64,000 nucleotides of DNA from Marinospirillum sp031581385 (GTDB lineage Bacteria > Pseudomonadota > Gammaproteobacteria > Pseudomonadales > Halomonadaceae): assembly GCF_044810985.1 (NCBI RefSeq), contig NZ_CP085242.1:1612001-1676000 (forward strand), in the 5' to 3' direction. This document shows positions 34,629 through 44,525 of this stretch, piece after piece; position 1 is the stretch's first letter; each line of letters starts with the position of its first letter. A program made the translations under genes and the position numbers. Under the pieces are notes generated by a model. That model did no database searches. It was not told the origin of the DNA and was given only the letters and a program-made list of their open reading frames with translations.

Positions 34629-36482
34629 CTAACGACCCCTTAAAAACATCTTGTCCAGATCCTGCATGGACAGCTGAAACCAGGTGGGACGACCATGATT
34701 GCACTGATCACTGCGCTCGGTGGATTCCATGTCACGCAGCAGGGCATTCATTTCCGGCAGGTTCAATTGCCTGCCCGCCCGCACCGAGCCGTGGCAGGCA
34801 ATACTGGCCAGGACTTCATGGATGGACGCTTCCAGGCTGCGGCTACTGCCGAAGCGTTGCAGCTCCTGCAGCAGAGTCAGCACCAGATCAGTGGTGCGGG
34901 CGCCCTGCAAGAGCACCGGCACAGAACGCAAAACCACTTCCTGTGGCCCCAGAGCTTCCAGTTGAATGCCCAAATCTGACAGCAGAGCTTCCTGCTGACC
35001 GGCCAATTCCACCAGATCTTCATCCAGACTGAGGGTTTCCGGCACCAGCAGAGGCTGTGAGGTCAGAGGCCGCTTCACCCAGTCCTGTTTGAGACGCTCG
35101 TAGGTGATGCGCTCATGGGCCGCATGCATATCCACCACCACCAGACCCTGAGCATTCTGGGCCAGAATATAAATTCCCTGCAACTGTGCCAGAGCATAAC
35201 CCAGAGGTGGAACCTCACTGGTTGCCTGGGTTGTTGAAAAAGCTGGAGTTGCCTCCATCGGGGGTCTGTCAGGATCAGCCGCCAGTTGTTCATAAAAAGC
35301 CAGACTTTCGGCAATGCGTGAAGCATCCGGTCTGGGGGGTCGGCTCGATTGTTGCTGCCAGTTTAAAGAGCTTTGCTCGACCGGAGAGGTTTCCGGCAGG
35401 GGAGCGGGTTGTTCACGCAGCGGTTCAGTATTCGCGGGTTGCTGTTTTTCAGCCCCCAGCAGCGCACTGCCCAGACGCTTGTGCAGGGAGGAAAAAATGA
35501 AGTCATGCACCCAGCGTCCATCACGAAAGCGCACTTCATGCTTGGTCGGGTGAACATTGACGTCCACAATCGTTGGGTCAACATCCAGCCAAAGCACAAA
35601 AACCGGATGACGCCCCGAATAGAGCACATCCTGATAGGCCTGGCGGATGGCATGCGCCACCAGGCGATCCCGCACCACGCGACCATTGACGAAAAAATAC
35701 TGACGATCGGCCTGGGCTCGGGCATAAACCGGCAACCCCACCCAGCCACGCAGACTAATGCCACTGGCCACGGCTTCCACTTGCAATGACTGTTCGAGAA
35801 AATCCTTGCCCAGCAGTTGACCGATTCGCCGCGTGAGTTGCTGCTGGTCTTCAGGATCAGTCACGGGCTGCAGTTGATGCAACTGCTTGCCCTGATGCTT
35901 GAGGGTAAAGGCCACATCCTGACGCGACAGGGCCAGACGCCGGAACACTTCTTCCAGATGGGAAAATTCCGTGCGCTCGGTGCGCAGGAACTTGCGCCTT
36001 GCCGGGGTATTGAAGAAAAGATCCCTGACCACCAGGCTGGTGCCTTGCGGGTGGGGAGCGGGTGTCACTTGGGGCTGCATGTCCCGCCCCTCGGCTATCA
36101 CGCGCCAGCCTTTACCCGAAGCATTGGTGCTAGTGATCAATTCCAGACGCGAAACCGAGCTGATGGAAGCCAGGGCCTCACCGCGAAACCCCAGGCTGGC
36201 CACCCCTTCCAGATCATCCAGAGTGGCAATTTTACTGGTCGCATGCCGGGCCAGCGCCAGTGGCAGGTCGTCTTCGGTGATTCCGCGGCCATTGTCCCGG
36301 ACTCTCAGCAGCTTGACGCCCCCGGCTTCGACTTCCACATCAATTTGTCCGGCTCCGGCATCCAGGGCGTTTTCCAGCAGCTCTTTCAGCACGGATGCAG
36401 GCCGCTCAACCACTTCCCCGGCTGCAATCTGGTTGGCCAGACGCGGTGTCAAGACTTGTATTCTTTGCCCCGCTTCCGTCAT
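34629..36482 (-). CDS. mutL: DNA mismatch repair protein MutL
   Basis: The 617-residue product has the GHKL ATPase domain: IAAGEVVERPASVLKELLEN, NALDAGA, VRDNGRGI and LGFRGEALASISSV. The second conserved domain has FVNGRVVRDRLVAHAIRQAYQ and DVNVHPTKHEVRFRD. A Pro/Gln-rich linker near residues 340-420 joins it to the C-terminal dimerisation domain (LQGIYILAQNAQGLVVVDMHAAHER, ACHGSVRAGRQL). The QMHAAHE-type endonuclease set is not complete here, which fits strand discrimination by a MutH-type or unknown partner. ATG overlaps the amiB stop by 4 bases. Confidence 0.96.
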   Translation of the reverse strand: MTEAGQRIQVLTPRLANQIAAGEVVERPASVLKELLENALDAGAGQIDVEVEAGGVKLLRVRDNGRGITEDDLPLALARHATSKIATLDDLEGVASLGFRGEALASISSVSRLELITSTNASGKGWRVIAEGRDMQPQVTPAPHPQGTSLVVRDLFFNTPARRKFLRTERTEFSHLEEVFRRLALSRQDVAFTLKHQGKQLHQLQPVTDPEDQQQLTRRIGQLLGKDFLEQSLQVEAVASGISLRGWVGLPVYARAQADRQYFFVNGRVVRDRLVAHAIRQAYQDVLYSGRHPVFVLWLDVDPTIVDVNVHPTKHEVRFRDGRWVHDFIFSSLHKRLGSALLGAEKQQPANTEPLREQPAPLPETSPVEQSSLNWQQQSSRPPRPDASRIAESLAFYEQLAADPDRPPMEATPAFSTTQATSEVPPLGYALAQLQGIYILAQNAQGLVVVDMHAAHERITYERLKQDWVKRPLTSQPLLVPETLSLDEDLVELAGQQEALLSDLGIQLEALGPQEVVLRSVPVLLQGARTTDLVLTLLQELQRFGSSRSLEASIHEVLASIACHGSVRAGRQLNLPEMNALLRDMESTERSDQCNHGRPTWFQLSMQDLDKMFLRGR

Positions 36483-37816
36483 GAAGAAGGTATCCGCAAG
36501 GTCTGGCCAACACGGATGGTGTCGCCATTAAGGTTGTTCATTTCGCGCAGCTCGCTGATATCCACACCCTCGCGCCTGGCAATTTCAGACAAGGTATCCC
36601 CATTGCGAATGGTATAACGACCGGGCACCCCGCTCTGATTACCAGCTAGTATCGAGTTATGCGGCGGGTTTTCACGGAAGTACTCTTTCACAGCTTCGGC
36701 CACCTGAGTGCCCATTTGACGCTGATAACGCTTGTCACGCAAACGCCTTTCTTCCTTGGGATTGGAAATAAACCCGGCTTCAATCAACATGGAAGGAAGA
36801 TCGGGCGATTTCAGAACCACAAAACCTGCCTGCTCAACATTGCGGCGGTGAAGACGGTTGACCTGACCCATATTGGTCAGCACCCGCGATCCAGCTTTCA
36901 TGCTTTCGGAAAGAGTCGCCGTCATGGACAAGTCCACCAGCACACCGGCCAGGGTTTCATCCTTGTCCCCCAGAGTCAGCACGCCCTCAACGCCTCCAAT
37001 CAGGTCGGCACGGTTCTCGCTGTCCGCCAGCCAACGCGCCGATTCAGAACTGGCGCCGCGCTGGGAAAGTACATAAACCGAAGACCCACGTGGCTGGGGC
37101 AAACGATAGGCATCCGCGTGAATGGATAAAAACAAATCCGCGCGAGCTTTGCGGGCCAGTTCCACTCTTTGCCGCAAGCCAATGTAATAATCACCGGTTC
37201 GCGTCAGAACCGCTTCAAAGGCCGGGTCCTGGTCGATGATTTCCGCCAGTTGCCGGGAGATCCCCCAGACCACATCTTTTTCCAGGGTGCCTGAAGGGCC
37301 GATGGCCCCCGGATCTTCACCGCCATGCCCAGGGTCGATGGCAATAATGATTTGGCGTTGATCCTTGGGCAGGGTTTCCCGTCGGGGAGCCTGCTGAACC
37401 CGCGACTGCTCGGGCATCACCAGATCAACCACCAGACGGTCTCCATACTGTTCATTGGGCCGGAGCAGAAAGCTGCGTGGCTGAATTTCACGATCCAGAT
37501 CCAGAACAACACGCAGATCACTGCCATTACGCACGGCATGACGAATTCGCCGGACGGGTGTTTTGTCCAGACTGGCTTCACTGAGCTCAGCCGACAGACG
37601 CACATTACTGATATCGATCACCAGGCGATCCGGGTTTTCCAGCATGAACACCCGATGCTGGGTGGGGCCGCTGAGATCAAAAACCAGGCGGGTATGATCC
37701 GGTGCCGGCCAGACACGCAAACCATCAATACGCGAAGAGGCCAGCACCTGTGAGCAGGCCAGCCATAATGTCAGCAACAAGAAGAAACTAAGCCGGAAAG
37801 AAATCGGTTTGCTCAT
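36479..37816 (-). CDS. amiB: N-acetylmuramoyl-L-alanine amidase, AMIN + amidase_3 + LysM (AmiB-like)
   Basis: The 445-residue exported protein starts with a signal peptide (FRLSFFLLLTLWLACSQVLA). An AMIN domain (residues about 30-130, VWPAPDHTRLVFDLSG) targets the septum. The zinc amidase_3 domain begins IIIAIDPGHGGEDPGAIGP, with LSIHADAY and VLKSPDLPSMLIEAGFISN. The C-terminal LysM (YTIRNGDTLSEIARREGVDI) binds peptidoglycan. In E. coli AmiB needs EnvC activation during division. It sits between tsaE and mutL as in other gammaproteobacteria, and its stop overlaps the mutL start. Confidence 0.95.
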   Translation of the reverse strand: MSKPISFRLSFFLLLTLWLACSQVLASSRIDGLRVWPAPDHTRLVFDLSGPTQHRVFMLENPDRLVIDISNVRLSAELSEASLDKTPVRRIRHAVRNGSDLRVVLDLDREIQPRSFLLRPNEQYGDRLVVDLVMPEQSRVQQAPRRETLPKDQRQIIIAIDPGHGGEDPGAIGPSGTLEKDVVWGISRQLAEIIDQDPAFEAVLTRTGDYYIGLRQRVELARKARADLFLSIHADAYRLPQPRGSSVYVLSQRGASSESARWLADSENRADLIGGVEGVLTLGDKDETLAGVLVDLSMTATLSESMKAGSRVLTNMGQVNRLHRRNVEQAGFVVLKSPDLPSMLIEAGFISNPKEERRLRDKRYQRQMGTQVAEAVKEYFRENPPHNSILAGNQSGVPGRYTIRNGDTLSEIARREGVDISELREMNNLNGDTIRVGQTLRIPSS

Positions 37817-37839
37817 GCCATGAAAACCAGTGTTGCCTG

Positions 37840-38316
37840 TTAATTGAGGCTGTTTCCAGCCTGGAGTAGTTGCTGCAGGGCTTTGCGGCCCAGATCGCTC
37901 AGGGCTTCCACCTGCAGGTCGCGACCCTCTTGATCCGCCAGGCTGAAATTCAGGCGCAAGTCAGGGGGCGGCAAAAAACCTTCGCCTTTCTGCGGCCATT
38001 CAATCAGACACAGGGAACCTTCATCAAAGTAATCCCGAATACCGATCATTTCCAGTTCTTCCGGATCGGCCAGCCGATAAAGGTCAAAGTGATAAACGGT
38101 TTGTTGGTCAAACACATAGGGTTCCACCAGAGTATAGGTGGGGCTTTTGACAGCACCCTGGTGCCCCAGGGCGCGAATCAGCCCCCGGGTAAAGGTTGTT
38201 TTCCCGGCTCCCAGATCCCCTTCCAGGTAGATCACACCCTCCTGCAGAGTTTGAGCCAGATGCCCACCCAGGGCAACTTGTTGTGCTTCATCAGCAAGAT
38301 AAAAATGGGCTTGCAT
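37840..38316 (-). CDS. tsaE: tRNA threonylcarbamoyladenosine synthesis ATPase TsaE
   Basis: The 158-residue protein carries the P-loop GDLGAGKTTFTRGLIRALG near residue 37 and the SPTYTLVEPYV motif, followed by YHFDLYRLADPEELEMIGIRDYF and LIEWPQKGEG. TsaE is the ATPase that works with TsaB and TsaD in t6A37 formation. ATG 38316 is used; a GTG three codons upstream (38325) is also possible. The gap to amiB is 23 bases and to nnrD 66 bases, all on the same strand. Confidence 0.95.
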   Translation of the reverse strand: MQAHFYLADEAQQVALGGHLAQTLQEGVIYLEGDLGAGKTTFTRGLIRALGHQGAVKSPTYTLVEPYVFDQQTVYHFDLYRLADPEELEMIGIRDYFDEGSLCLIEWPQKGEGFLPPPDLRLNFSLADQEGRDLQVEALSDLGRKALQQLLQAGNSLN

Positions 38317-38382
38317 AATCGCCACCAGTAAATCTTACATTATAAAGCTTTTACCTAAAGAAAGATAAGTCTGCAAGCTGTT

Positions 38383-39936
38383 TCAGTTCACACCCTGACG
38401 CAAATAGGGCAGAAGATCGCTGGGCAGCAAACCTCTGGGCTGATCACCTGCAGCGGCATCACCAGCCTGGGCGTGTATTCGCACACCCAGTCGGGCAGCC
38501 ACTGCCGGTGGCAAGCCCTGGGCCAGGAAAGCGGCAATGCAACCACTGAGCAAATCCCCCATTCCTGCAACCCCCATGCCCGGGTTGCCAAAGGGACAAA
38601 TCAGGGGTTGAGCGGCCTCTCCGGCTTCATTGTTGGGTGGCGCACAGCAGGAACCGGCACCTTTCAAAACGCTCACGCTGCCGGTTTGCAGAGACAGAAG
38701 ATCGACCGCCTGCAAACGTTTGCGCTGGATCTCATGAGCAGGCCAACCCAGCAGGCGTGCTGCTTCACCAGGATGCGGAGTAACCACCCACTCACGCTTT
38801 TCAGCGGTAGGGGGATGATGGCCTTCTGCCCAGAGGTTCAAGGCATCGGCATCCACCAACACAGGGCCGTTAAAATCCCAGCAGGCCCGCCAGAGGCATT
38901 CAGAATAAGCAGAAGTCCCCAGGCCAGGGCCAACCAGCAAGGCATCGGCCCAGGCAAAAGCCTCCCCAAGCTGACTTTGCAATTGCGTTTCTTTTTCAGC
39001 CCAGGCCGAAACCATGATTTCCGGTTGACTGACCAGGGCCGCCGTGATGTTTTCCGGGGCAGTCAGTAATTTCACCATACCCACCCCCGAGCGCAGGGCT
39101 GCTTTGGCGGCAAGGATCACTGACCCACCCATACCGGCCTGACCTCCGATAATCAGCAAACGCCCGTGCGAGCCTTTGTGAGCACCCGCTTTACGCGGTA
39201 CCAGGCTGGCCTGCTGATCCTGATAACCTTGCAACCAGGCCAGCGGCTGCTCGGCAAACGCTTCCGGCTTGATGCCCAGATCAGCCAAACGCACTTCCCC
39301 TGCCTGCTCAGGGCCTTCGCCCGTAAACAGGCCCGGTTTGAGCACAATAAAAGTCACCGTGATGTTTGCCTTCACAGCCTCACCGGCAATTTGACCACTA
39401 TCCACCAGCAAACCCGAAGGGACATCCAGTGCCAATACTGGAACCTGCGAGGCGTTCATGGCTTGTATCCAATCCAGAGCCCGACCACGAACCTCACCCT
39501 GTAAACCGATACCCAACAAAGCATCCACGAGAAGCTCATCACTGGCCAGAGCCTGGGCATCCGGCTCACCTTCTTCCACCTTCAAACCGGCCTCCGTCAC
39601 CGCCTGCCAGGCCTGAGCCGCTTCATTCCTGTATTTTTGGGGGTCCGTTGCCACCCAAAGACGCACCTGTTTGCCAGCTTGGGCAGCCAATAAAGCCACC
39701 AGCAAACCATCGCCACCATTATTGCCACCCCCGCACAGCACACTGATGCGCTCCGCCTGCGGCCAGCGTTGCTGAATCAACTGCCAGGCACTGCGTGCTG
39801 CCCTTTGCATCAGCTCAAATCCTGGCGTTCCAGCAGCAATCACCTGTCGATCCAGAGATCCTGCCGCTTCAGCTGAATACAAAGGCCAGCCTTGCTGGAA
39901 ATGACCGGACAGCTGAGTTCGGGGATTGATGAGCAT
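38383..39936 (-). CDS. nnrD: Bifunctional NAD(P)H-hydrate epimerase / dehydratase
   Basis: The 517-residue product fuses two domains. The N-terminal YjeF_N epimerase (about 1-225) has ISVLCGGGNNGGDGLLVA and VDALLGIGLQGEVRG. The C-terminal ribokinase-like dehydratase has HKGSHGRLLIIGGQAGMGGSVILAA, ALLVGPGLGTSAY, WVVTPHPGEAARLLG and GNPGMGVAGMGDLLSGCIAA. Together they repair hydrated NADH and NADPH. The E. coli homologue is YjeF/Nnr. It starts the minus-strand operon and is divergent from queG with a 66-base gap. Confidence 0.95.
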   Translation of the reverse strand: MLINPRTQLSGHFQQGWPLYSAEAAGSLDRQVIAAGTPGFELMQRAARSAWQLIQQRWPQAERISVLCGGGNNGGDGLLVALLAAQAGKQVRLWVATDPQKYRNEAAQAWQAVTEAGLKVEEGEPDAQALASDELLVDALLGIGLQGEVRGRALDWIQAMNASQVPVLALDVPSGLLVDSGQIAGEAVKANITVTFIVLKPGLFTGEGPEQAGEVRLADLGIKPEAFAEQPLAWLQGYQDQQASLVPRKAGAHKGSHGRLLIIGGQAGMGGSVILAAKAALRSGVGMVKLLTAPENITAALVSQPEIMVSAWAEKETQLQSQLGEAFAWADALLVGPGLGTSAYSECLWRACWDFNGPVLVDADALNLWAEGHHPPTAEKREWVVTPHPGEAARLLGWPAHEIQRKRLQAVDLLSLQTGSVSVLKGAGSCCAPPNNEAGEAAQPLICPFGNPGMGVAGMGDLLSGCIAAFLAQGLPPAVAARLGVRIHAQAGDAAAGDQPRGLLPSDLLPYLRQGVN

Positions 39937-40002
39937 AAAAGAACTCCCTTATAAAAATGGTGGCTGCGTTATTGTAGCCGTTTTGCCTGCATCCAGCGTA
40001 TC

Positions 40003-41145
40003 ATGGGTGGAATGACGAATAACCCAATACCTCTTGACCCCCAACAGGAAACCTTTTTGAATGCTCTGAGCCAGGAAATCAAAGTTCTGGCGCGGGAGTT
40101 CGGGTTTGCTGATTGCGGTATAACCGGTGTGGATCTGGGCGAACACCCGGCTTATTTAAAGAAGTGGCTGGCTGCAGGCTATGAGGGCGGAATGCAATGG
40201 ATGCACAATCACCTGGATAAACGCTGCGACCCAACCTTGCTGGAACCCGGCACACTGGCGGTCATCACTCTGCGCATGGATTACCTGCCACCGGAGACTG
40301 AAGCCGTCAAGGTGCTGGCCAATTCTGAGAAAGCCTATGTCAGCCGCTATGCCGTGGGTCGTGATTATCACAAGCTGATCCGCAAGCGCCTGGGTCAGAT
40401 GGCAAAAAGAATCAATCAGTATCTGGATGATCACCCTGATTTCAAAGAGGCTTTTCCGGATTTTCAAAGCCGTGCTTTCACTGACTCGGCTCCGATTCTG
40501 GAAAGGGCCCTGGCGCAGCGGGGCGGTCTGGGCTGGATCGGCAAAAACTGCATGCTGATCACTCCCAAAGCCGGAAGCTGGTTTTTTCTGGGTGAAATCT
40601 ACCTGAACCTGCCTTTGCCCACTGACCCTCCTTTTACCAAGGATCATTGCGGCCAGTGCTCGGCCTGCCATACCGCCTGCCCCACAGATGCCTTTGTTGC
40701 GGATGGGGTTCTGGATGCCAAACGCTGCATCAGCTATCTGACCATCGAACACAAGGGCAGTATTCCTGAAGAGCTGCGTCCCTTGATCGGCAACCGGATT
40801 TTTGGCTGTGATGATTGCCAACTAGTGTGCCCCTGGAATCGTTTTGCCAAAACCACCCAGGAACAGGACTTTCACCCACGCCATCAACTGGATTCTGCGG
40901 ATCTGGTTGATTTGTTCAACTGGGATGAAGCCACCTTCCTGAAAAACACCGAAGGTTCGCCCCTGCGCCGTACCGGTTACATCAACTGGCTGCGCAATCT
41001 GGCTGTCGCTTTGGGCAATGCGCCGAGTTCAACAAAGGTTATTCAGGCTCTGAAAGCGCGGCTGGAACATCCTGACCCCGTCGTCAAAGAGCATCTTCTC
41101 TGGGCCTTGGCACAGCATCAAGAACCTCCTGCAACAGCTGAATAA
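40003..41145 (+). CDS. queG: Epoxyqueuosine reductase
   Basis: The 380-residue protein has the QueG features: LAREFGFADCGITGVDLGEH near the start, VSRYAVGRDYHKLIRKRLGQ for cobalamin binding, GGLGWIGKNCMLITPKAGSW, then two [4Fe-4S] clusters in CGQCSACHTACPTDAF and CDDCQLVCPWNRF. It performs the last step of queuosine synthesis in tRNA. The C-terminal HEAT-like region is present (VVKEHLLWALAQH). Its last 62 bases overlap the convergent dusC gene. It lies divergent from nnrD, a common neighbour. Confidence 0.95.
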   Translation: MGGMTNNPIPLDPQQETFLNALSQEIKVLAREFGFADCGITGVDLGEHPAYLKKWLAAGYEGGMQWMHNHLDKRCDPTLLEPGTLAVITLRMDYLPPETEAVKVLANSEKAYVSRYAVGRDYHKLIRKRLGQMAKRINQYLDDHPDFKEAFPDFQSRAFTDSAPILERALAQRGGLGWIGKNCMLITPKAGSWFFLGEIYLNLPLPTDPPFTKDHCGQCSACHTACPTDAFVADGVLDAKRCISYLTIEHKGSIPEELRPLIGNRIFGCDDCQLVCPWNRFAKTTQEQDFHPRHQLDSADLVDLFNWDEATFLKNTEGSPLRRTGYINWLRNLAVALGNAPSSTKVIQALKARLEHPDPVVKEHLLWALAQHQEPPATAE

Positions 41146-42088
41146 CTTCACTTTCGGTTTGCAGGCGCTTACAGGCTTCAAAAGACCGGCGCGCTTCTTC
41201 CCCCCAACGTGGCACTAGCATCAAAAGCCACTGTTTAATGCGCATGACTCGAACCCGCTCCGTGTAAAGCTGGCCTCCCATCACCATCCACTGCAACATC
41301 AACCCGATCAGATCCGGCAGCCTGCTTGTTCTGCTTTCCAGGCCCTGGGCATCTGCCTTGATCTGAACCGCCAACCAGGGATCAGCCAGGGCGGTGCGAC
41401 CCAGCATGACATCCTGAACCCCGGAAACCGCAACGCAACGTCGGTAGTCTTCCAGTGTCCAGATTTCCCCATTGGCAAACACCGGGATGGTGAGGGCTTC
41501 TGCCAGTTCGGCAATTCTTTCCCAGTGAGCGGGTGGTTTATAGCCCTGGGTTTTGGTCCGGGCGTGCACCACCAGCTGACTGATTCCGGCGGCCTGCAAA
41601 GCCAGGGCATTGTCCAGCGCCAGACTGGCATCTTCATACCCCAGACGCATCTTGGCTGTGACCGGAATACCCAAAGGTCGCACAGCTTCAACAACCGCAG
41701 CGGTGATGGCCTGCACCCGATCCGGTTCGGTCAGAAGCCTGGCTCCCCCACCATGACGGTTAACGATTTTGGCCGGGCAGCCAAAATTCAGATCCACCAC
41801 CTGGGCACCGGCCTGGACGGCAACCTGCGCATTGACCGCCATGGATTCAGGATCACTGCCCAGTAGTTGCAAATGCACCGGCACACCGAAAGGGGTTAAA
41901 CAGGCCTGCTTCAGCTCAGGGCAAATGCGATGAAAGACCTTGGGCGGCAAACGCTCATGGGAGACCCGCACGAATTCAGTGACACAGAAATCCCAACCAC
42001 CCTGCTGGGTAATCAAATGCCGTGCTGTCTCCTCCAGAACACCTTCCATGGGAGCCAGGGCCACTCTGGGTTGATTGCTAGGTATCAC
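41084..42088 (-). CDS. dusC: tRNA-dihydrouridine(16) synthase DusC
   Basis: The 334-residue product has the Dus flavin barrel: VALAPMEGVLEETARHLI, VVDLNFGCPAKIVNRHGGGA with the catalytic Cys, VTAKMRLGYED, VVHARTKTQGYKPPAHW and FANGEIWTLEDY. The PMEGV opening and MRLGY are typical of DusC rather than DusA or DusB. It reduces U16 of tRNA with NADPH. Its 3' end overlaps the queG 3' end by 62 bases. The C-terminal helical domain is complete. Confidence 0.92.
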   Translation of the reverse strand: MIPSNQPRVALAPMEGVLEETARHLITQQGGWDFCVTEFVRVSHERLPPKVFHRICPELKQACLTPFGVPVHLQLLGSDPESMAVNAQVAVQAGAQVVDLNFGCPAKIVNRHGGGARLLTEPDRVQAITAAVVEAVRPLGIPVTAKMRLGYEDASLALDNALALQAAGISQLVVHARTKTQGYKPPAHWERIAELAEALTIPVFANGEIWTLEDYRRCVAVSGVQDVMLGRTALADPWLAVQIKADAQGLESRTSRLPDLIGLMLQWMVMGGQLYTERVRVMRIKQWLLMLVPRWGEEARRSFEACKRLQTESEVIQLLQEVLDAVPRPREDAL

Positions 42089-42365
42089 GGATTAACTCTT
42101 TGCTGGGCAGGAATTAAAAACAGCAGCTTTTGCTGCAAAACAGGCATTTTACCTGAGAGCTTCCCGGAACAAAGCGCCAATTAATGTTTTTTTAGTGACC
42201 CTTCCAAGCAACTGAGACATTTTGCCCCTTAGGTAGTGATTCTTGTAGTTGCTACAAAAATGAAACTGGTGCAAGGTTAGGCAGATAACTTTTAAGCAGG
42301 CTGCAAGACTGGCTGTTGCGCGGGCGCAAAGAGGCCGATCCTTTACACAAGAATGAGGAACTGCA
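42089..42365. other. Intergenic region between dusC and oadG with a short palindrome
   Basis: This 277-base gap carries the promoter regions of two divergent units. A palindrome TTGTAG-TTG-CTACAA lies at 42243-42257. No convincing -35/-10 pair or riboswitch-like structure stands out, and no short reading frame has a ribosome site. The oadG ribosome site (GAGGAA) is just before 42366. Confidence 0.4.
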
Positions 42366-42626
42366 ATGCAAGATGCTGATTTGATGGCGGAAGGTTTGAA
42401 CCTCATGCTCCTGGGCATGGGCTTTGTTTTTGTCTTTCTCACCGTTCTGGTCATTGCCACCACGGTGATGTCAAAAACCATCAACCGCTTTTTTCCTTCA
42501 CCGGAGATTCCTACACAAGGCGGCATCAAAGGCAGAAAGGCCAGTGAGCCTTCCGCTGGACAAAGCTCCCAGATTGTTGCGGCCATTTCCGCAGCCATTC
42601 AGCTGCACCGCCAACGCAAACAATAA
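42366..42626 (+). CDS. oadG: Oxaloacetate decarboxylase gamma subunit
   Basis: The 86-residue protein has one membrane segment (LMLLGMGFVFVFLTVLVIAT, about 14-33), then a short cytoplasmic tail rich in Pro, Lys and Ser. This is the normal form of OadG, which anchors the alpha subunit to the membrane beta subunit and binds zinc through its C-terminal His residues; here the tail ends IQLHRQRKQ with a single His. The order oadG-oadA-oadB and the spacing (57 and 30 bases) show one operon. The ATG follows GAGGAACTGCA. Confidence 0.9.
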   Translation: MQDADLMAEGLNLMLLGMGFVFVFLTVLVIATTVMSKTINRFFPSPEIPTQGGIKGRKASEPSAGQSSQIVAAISAAIQLHRQRKQ

Positions 42627-42683
42627 CAACCTCCACTGACCCGGTGGTAACCACAGCTTTTATTACTAAACAGGTAAATAACC

Positions 42684-44495
42684 ATGACTGCACCCAAGAA
42701 AAAACTCGGCATAACCGACGTTGTACTGCGTGACGCTCATCAATCCCTCTTTGCGACCCGCATGCGCCTGGATGACATGCTGCCTATCGCGGAAAAGCTG
42801 GATCAGGTCGGCTTCTGGTCTCTGGAAAGCTGGGGTGGTGCTACCTTTGATGCTTGCATCCGTTACCTGGGTGAAGATCCCTGGGACCGCATTCGTGAAT
42901 TGAAAAAAGCCATGCCCAAGACCCCACAACAAATGCTGTTGCGCGGTCAGAACCTGCTGGGTTACCGCCATTACGCGGATGATGTCGTGGAAAAATTTGT
43001 TGAGCGTGCGGCCACCAATGGCGTGGATGTCTTCCGTGTCTTTGATGCCATGAATGACCCACGCAACCTGGAAACCGCTCTGCAAGCCGTCAAAAAGCAG
43101 GGCAAGCATGCTCAGGGCACCATCTCCTACACCATTTCCCCTGTGCACACCATGCAGATGTGGCTGGATCTGGCCAAGAAAATTGAAGACATGGGCGCTG
43201 ATTCCCTGGCTATAAAGGACATGGCCGGTCTGCTGAACCCCTATGTGGCTTATGAACTGGTTTCCAAACTGAAAGAAACCCTGGACATTCCCATCCACAT
43301 GCAGTGCCATGCCACCACCGGCCTGTCCACTTCGGCCATCGTCAAGGCCGTGGAAGCCGGTATTGATAATGTCGATACCGCAATCTCCTCCATGTCCCAG
43401 ACTTACGGCCACAGCCCCACTGAATCGGTGGTTTCCATTTTCCAGGGCACTGAATACGATACCGGCCTGGACATTGAGCTGCTGGAAGATATTGCTGCCT
43501 ACTTCCGTGAAGTTCGAAAAAAATACGCCAAGTTTGAAGGCTCCCTCAAGGGTGTGGACTCACGCATTCTGGTTGCCCAGGTTCCCGGTGGCATGCTGAC
43601 CAATATGGAAGGCCAACTGAAAGAACAGGGTGCCGGTGACAAGCTGGACGATGTTCTGGCCGAGATTCCCAAGGTTCGCAAGGATCTGGGCTACATTCCC
43701 CTGGTGACACCCACCTCACAAATCGTGGGCACCCAGGCGGTTATGAACGTTCTGATGGGCGAGCGCTACAAGTCGATCAGCAAGGAAGTGCAGAAGGTTC
43801 TGAAAGGTGAATACGGTGCTGCGCCTTCCGAGCTCAACAAGGAACTGCAGGATCGTGTTCTGGAAGGCAAAGAGCCGATCACCTGTCGTCCGGCTGACTT
43901 GATTGATGATGAAATGGACAAGCTGAAAGCTGATTTGCAAGCCAAGGCCAAAGAAGAAGGCATCAAGTTGTCCTCCGGCGAAAACGAGCTGGACGATGTC
44001 CTGACCTACGCCCTCTTCCCGGAAATCGGCCTCAAATTTCTGCGCAACCGTGGCGATGCTTCTGCCTTTGAACCTGCCCCAACTCTGGAAGATGCCCAGG
44101 CAGCCACTGCTCCGGCCAAAGCCGCAGCACCAGCCACCAGCGACTCCGGTGTTTACACCGTCAAGGTGAATGGTACGGCCTATGTGGTTGAAGTTGCTGA
44201 AGGTGGCGATGTTTCCAGTGTCAGCCCAGCTCCTGCCGATGGCAATGCCCCGGCAACCATTCCTGCACCGGCGGCCTCAGGAACCGGTGAAGCCATTACG
44301 GCTCCTCTGGCCGGCAACATTTTCAAGATTCTGGTCAAACCCGGTGATGCCGTTGAAGCCAATGAAGTGGTCATCATCATGGAGGCCATGAAGATGGAAA
44401 CGGAAATTCGCGCCAGCAGTGCCGGCACGGTAGGCAGCATTGATGTACGTGAAGGGGATGCCGTACAGGTTGGTGACACCCTGGTCACTCTTTAA
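42684..44495 (+). CDS. oadA: Oxaloacetate decarboxylase alpha subunit (carboxyltransferase + biotin carrier)
   Basis: The 603-residue product starts KKLGITDVVLRDAHQSLFATR, the carboxyltransferase domain metal site, followed by GGATFDACIRYLGEDPW and DSLAIKDMAGLLNPY. The conserved PYC-OADA domain is in the middle. An Ala/Pro-rich linker near 475-535 leads to the biotinyl domain with the biotin-lysine motif EAMKMETEI. It transfers CO2 from oxaloacetate to biotin; OadB then decarboxylates with sodium export. The Ala/Pro linker is typical of OadA. Confidence 0.97.
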   Translation: MTAPKKKLGITDVVLRDAHQSLFATRMRLDDMLPIAEKLDQVGFWSLESWGGATFDACIRYLGEDPWDRIRELKKAMPKTPQQMLLRGQNLLGYRHYADDVVEKFVERAATNGVDVFRVFDAMNDPRNLETALQAVKKQGKHAQGTISYTISPVHTMQMWLDLAKKIEDMGADSLAIKDMAGLLNPYVAYELVSKLKETLDIPIHMQCHATTGLSTSAIVKAVEAGIDNVDTAISSMSQTYGHSPTESVVSIFQGTEYDTGLDIELLEDIAAYFREVRKKYAKFEGSLKGVDSRILVAQVPGGMLTNMEGQLKEQGAGDKLDDVLAEIPKVRKDLGYIPLVTPTSQIVGTQAVMNVLMGERYKSISKEVQKVLKGEYGAAPSELNKELQDRVLEGKEPITCRPADLIDDEMDKLKADLQAKAKEEGIKLSSGENELDDVLTYALFPEIGLKFLRNRGDASAFEPAPTLEDAQAATAPAKAAAPATSDSGVYTVKVNGTAYVVEVAEGGDVSSVSPAPADGNAPATIPAPAASGTGEAITAPLAGNIFKILVKPGDAVEANEVVIIMEAMKMETEIRASSAGTVGSIDVREGDAVQVGDTLVTL

Positions 44496-44525
44496 TTAAC
44501 GGTTCTCTGACGCGGAGCTTTACCC

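Noticed and set aside
41084..41145. Overlap of queG and dusC 3' ends
   Set aside because: Both products look complete to the C-terminus, so this is a tight convergent arrangement and not a disrupted gene.
43499..44488. Long minus-strand open frames opposite oadA
   Set aside because: They mirror the third-position bias of a strongly coding plus strand and contain no domains or ribosome sites.
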